From Herpetosiphon sp042688385 (GTDB lineage Bacteria; Chloroflexota; Chloroflexia; Chloroflexales; Herpetosiphonaceae), in contig NZ_JBHUPY010000020.1 in the NCBI RefSeq assembly GCF_042688385.1, positions 1 through 64,000 of the forward strand: a stretch of 64,000 nucleotides of DNA, in the 5' to 3' direction. The notes beneath the pieces are model-generated. The model saw only the letters and a program-made list of their open reading frames with translations. It did no database searches and had not been told where the DNA came from. Shown here in pieces: positions 61,559 to 64,000 of this stretch. Each line of letters begins with the position of its first letter. Position 1 is the stretch's first letter. The translations under genes were made by a program, and so were the position numbers.

Positions 61559-62632
61559 CTAGCCCAAGCGCTCCAAAACAGCAGCGCCAACTTCTTTGGT
61601 CGAGCGAGCTTGGCCAGCAGGAGCCAAATCGCCAGTCAAAATGCCTGCATCAATCGTTGCGTAAACAGCTTTTTCAACTGCCTCAGCCTCTGCATTCAAG
61701 CCCAAGGAATAGCGCAACAGCAAAGCCACGCTCAAAATAGTTGCCAAGGGATTAGCCACGCCCTTGCCTGCAATATCTGGGGCGCTGCCATGAATTGGCT
61801 CATACAAACCAGCTTTGCCTTTGCCGAGCGAAGCCGATGGCAACAAGCCCAACGAGCCAGCTAACATCGAAGCCTCATCGGTCAGAATATCGCCGAACAT
61901 ATTTTCAGTCACAATCACATCGAAATCCGCGGGGCGGCGCAACAAGTGCATCGCGCAAGCATCAACCAAAATATGCTCAAGCTCAATCTCGGGGAATTCT
62001 TCGGCCACCACGCGGCTCGCTACCCGCCGCCATAAGCGTGAGGTTTCGAGCACGTTGGCTTTATCAACCGAGGTCACTTTGCCACGCCGACCACGCGCCA
62101 ACTCGCAGGCCCGCCGCACTACGCGCTCGATCTCGCTGGTCGTGTAGATGCAGGTATCGATTGCTTGCTCTTCGTCGGGGCGAATGTAGAAGCTGGTTTT
62201 TTCGCCAAAGTAAATCCCGCCAGTTAATTCACGCACCACCAGCATATCGACACCCTCGACCAAATCGGGGCGCAAGGGCGAGCGGCTGGCCAAGGCTGGC
62301 GTTACGGCGACAGGCCGTAAATTGGCATACAGGCCCAAGGTTTTGCGAATGCCCAACAAGCCTTGTTCTGGCCGAACTTTGGCTTTGGGATCATCCCATT
62401 TCGGGCCGCCAACCGCGCCAAGCAGCACTGCATCGGCAGCTTTGCAAATTTCGACGGTGGCTTCTGGCAATGCTGTACCATGGGCATCGATCGCACAGCC
62501 ACCGATTAAGCCTTCGCTGAAAGTAAAAGTATGACCATAGCGTTCAGCCACGGCCTTGAGCACCTCGACCCCTTCGGCAACGACTTCGGGGCCGATGCCA
62601 TCGCCAGGTAATAAGGCAATTGTTGCTTGCAT
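61559..62632 (-). CDS. leuB: 3-isopropylmalate dehydrogenase
   Basis: The 357-residue enzyme oxidises and decarboxylates 3-isopropylmalate in leucine synthesis. Motifs: IALLPGDGIGPEVVAEG at the start, the cofactor/substrate region VVRELTGGIYFG, and HGSAPDIAGKGVANPLATI near the end. The ATG at 62632 has AAGGAG upstream; the longer frame is translated repeat. It follows leuD on the same strand, separated by about 440 bp of GC-rich repeat, so the leu operon is interrupted by repeats. Confidence 0.96.
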   Translation of the reverse strand: MQATIALLPGDGIGPEVVAEGVEVLKAVAERYGHTFTFSEGLIGGCAIDAHGTALPEATVEICKAADAVLLGAVGGPKWDDPKAKVRPEQGLLGIRKTLGLYANLRPVAVTPALASRSPLRPDLVEGVDMLVVRELTGGIYFGEKTSFYIRPDEEQAIDTCIYTTSEIERVVRRACELARGRRGKVTSVDKANVLETSRLWRRVASRVVAEEFPEIELEHILVDACAMHLLRRPADFDVIVTENMFGDILTDEASMLAGSLGLLPSASLGKGKAGLYEPIHGSAPDIAGKGVANPLATILSVALLLRYSLGLNAEAEAVEKAVYATIDAGILTGDLAPAGQARSTKEVGAAVLERLG

Positions 62633-62669
62633 CAAAACACTCCTTGCTAATTTAACCAACAAGCGGTGG

Positions 62670-63062
62670 AGTTCCCTCACCCCAACCCCGCTCCCACAGA
62701 GCGGGCGAGGGGCTTCACTTGATGGTTTTGGCATGATTCATTGACCATCCATCGATGCTCCTCATCGCCCGCGTCCAGTGGGAGAGGGGGCTGGCTTTCA
62801 AGGGTAGGTTGTTAAGATCCCCTCACCCCAACCCCGCTCCCGTCCAACGGGCTTTAACGCCGTGATTCTTGCAAAAATCCTTGCAAAAACGGGTGCTCCC
62901 CCTCGCCCGCATTTTTGTGGGAGAGGGGTCTGGGGGGTGAGGGAACGCTCCACCGCCGACCCCGCTCCCGTCCAACGGGCTTTAACGCCGTGATTCTTGC
63001 AAAAACGGGTGCTCCCCCTCGCCCGCATTTTTGTGGGAGAGAGGGTTGGGGGTGAGGGAACA
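62670..63062. repeat. Multi-copy GC-rich repeat between leuD and leuB
   Basis: At least three units occur. One is CCCTCACCCCAACCCCGCTCC (62675) with its inverse near 62780-62800. Two similar units begin at 62819 and 62957 (CCGCTCCCGTCCAACGGGC followed by TTTAACGCCGTGATTCTTGC, about 120-138 bp apart), each closed by GTGGGAGAG. Shared strings with the window start (TTGTTAAGATCCCCTCACC) show the same family. No gene is present. Confidence 0.88.
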
Positions 63063-63076
63063 TTATCCAAGCCTCA

Positions 63077-63667
63077 TTATGCTCCAACGGTGTTTACGCG
63101 GGCGGCATGGCTGGTTTCGTAGGCTTGAATTGCAGCTTCTTGGGCTTGAATATAGCCTAATTGGTCGACTCCATGCAACAAGCAATGCTTGGAGAAGGCA
63201 TCAATTGGAAAACTAATGGTTTCGTCAGCGACATGCACTTGTTGGTTGGCAAGGTCAACGCTCACCTCGATGGTTTGGTTGGCTAAGCATTGCTCGGTCA
63301 AGCGCGCCAAGGTTGGGGCATCGACCACAATCGGCAACAAGCCGTTTTTCAAGGCGTTACCTTTGAAAATATCAGCGAAATAGGTGCTGATGACTGCTTG
63401 GAAGCCAAAGCCTTGCAACGCCCACGGCGCATGCTCGCGCGAGGAGCCACAGCCAAAGTTATGGCCTGCAATAAGCACGCCAGCACCTTGAGCATAAGGT
63501 TGGTTGAGCACAAAATCTGGCTCGCTGCGCCAGTCGGTAAACAGCGCTTCGCCCAAGCCATTTTTATCGGTAACTTTCAAATAGCGCGCCGGAATGATCT
63601 GGTCGGTGTCGATATTTTCAATTGGCAAGGCCACTGCTTTGGCCTGAAATGTATTAATTGGCTGCAT
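63077..63667 (-). CDS. leuD: 3-isopropylmalate dehydratase small subunit
   Basis: The 196-residue subunit works with LeuC to isomerise isopropylmalate. It has IDTDQIIPARYLK, the swivel signature NFGCGSSREHAPWAL and AVISTYFADIFKGNALKNGLLP, all typical. The ATG at 63667 has GAGG upstream; the longer frame is AT-rich intergenic sequence. leuC lies 110 bp upstream on the same strand. Confidence 0.96.
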   Translation of the reverse strand: MQPINTFQAKAVALPIENIDTDQIIPARYLKVTDKNGLGEALFTDWRSEPDFVLNQPYAQGAGVLIAGHNFGCGSSREHAPWALQGFGFQAVISTYFADIFKGNALKNGLLPIVVDAPTLARLTEQCLANQTIEVSVDLANQQVHVADETISFPIDAFSKHCLLHGVDQLGYIQAQEAAIQAYETSHAARVNTVGA

Positions 63668-63779
63668 GTTAACCTCTATGTAATTATGAAATATGAGGGA
63701 TGAATTATGAATAAGTATGATTGAATTCATAAATATCATCAAGATACTATTCATCCCTCATAATTTATACTTCATACTT

Positions 63780-64000
63780 CTATAAAATTTCTCGCACGTC
63801 GACGATATGGCCGTTGATGGCGGTGGCGGCGGCGGTCAATGGACTGGCGAGGAAGGTTCGTCCGCCCTTGCCTTGGCGACCTTCAAAATTGCGGTTGCTG
63901 GTGCTGACCGCATATTGGCCAGGTTGCAGTTGATCGCCGTTCATGGCGATACACATCGAGCAGCCAGCTTCGCGCCATTCAGCGCCCGCCGCGCGGAAAA
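63780..64000 (-). CDS. leuC: 3-isopropylmalate dehydratase large subunit, C-terminal end (cut by window edge)
   Basis: The last 73 codons of leuC are present and run off the right edge. They hold EAGCSMCIAMNGDQL with a cluster-region Cys, followed by STSNRNFEGRQGKGGRTFLASP, the family signature, and end GHIVDVREIL. The rest lies outside the window. Gene order leuC-leuD-leuB is as in many bacteria. Confidence 0.95.
   Translation of the reverse strand, partial: FRAAGAEWREAGCSMCIAMNGDQLQPGQYAVSTSNRNFEGRQGKGGRTFLASPLTAAATAINGHIVDVREIL

Noticed and set aside
1..64000. CRISPR arrays
   Set aside because: The repeats in the window are palindromic or tandem without unique spacers of constant size, and no cas gene is seen.

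Overview
The window reads as a chromosomal segment of a filamentous Chloroflexota bacterium, most like Herpetosiphon. This rests on overall feel: about 50% GC, many secreted beta-rich proteins, a secreted protease ending in a YLPW-type tail, RsbR/STAS sensor paralogues, and many intergenic copies of a CCCTCACCCC...CCTCTCCC...GGGCGAGGGG repeat. No database search was possible, so the taxon is inference.

Left part (1-20 kb). A tandem GC-rich repeat is followed by a FadN-type beta-oxidation enzyme and a MarR repressor, both on the minus strand. The marR promoter carries a palindrome in its spacer. Divergent from it is a complete four-gene Wadjet plasmid-defence operon, jetABCD, with overlapping start and stop codons. 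Downstream lies a 0.65-kb ORF-free, hairpin-dense stretch between jetD and mutY, which is the best candidate for an undescribed structured RNA. Next come a short-form mutY, an alpha/beta hydrolase, a membrane protein and a histidine kinase/receiver pair. A GrdB-like selenoprotein follows, with an in-frame TGA and a SECIS-like hairpin; trxA is just upstream of it. Then come adk, tRNA-Leu(CAG) and a small membrane protein whose promoter holds a LexA/DinR-like box.

Middle part (18.6-46 kb). This holds an exported hydrolase, a 1480-residue secreted protein with six copies of a repeated module, two small hypothetical proteins and three STAS-domain proteins. leuS follows with a T-box leader, then a 2183-residue secreted subtilisin-like protease with a long leader. 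RNase J is preceded by a 16-codon overlapping leader ORF with a hairpin. Housekeeping genes follow: family-4 uracil-DNA glycosylase, plsY, pgsA and a transaldolase-like aldolase with a GCATTAT operator cluster. A large lipoprotein ends the section.

Right part (46-64 kb). This starts with a methyltransferase, two small proteins, the redox repressor rex and a second kinase/regulator pair whose kinase appears to have a leaderless mRNA. A PhoX-type Tat-exported phosphatase and peptide deformylase come next. An envelope-polysaccharide cluster follows: UDP-xylose synthase, O-antigen ligase/polymerase, epimerase, flippase-like protein and glycosyltransferase, with a DinB protein between. The window ends in leucine biosynthesis, in the order leuC (cut by the window end), leuD, leuB. 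Repeats of the GC-rich family sit in most of the longer gaps here.
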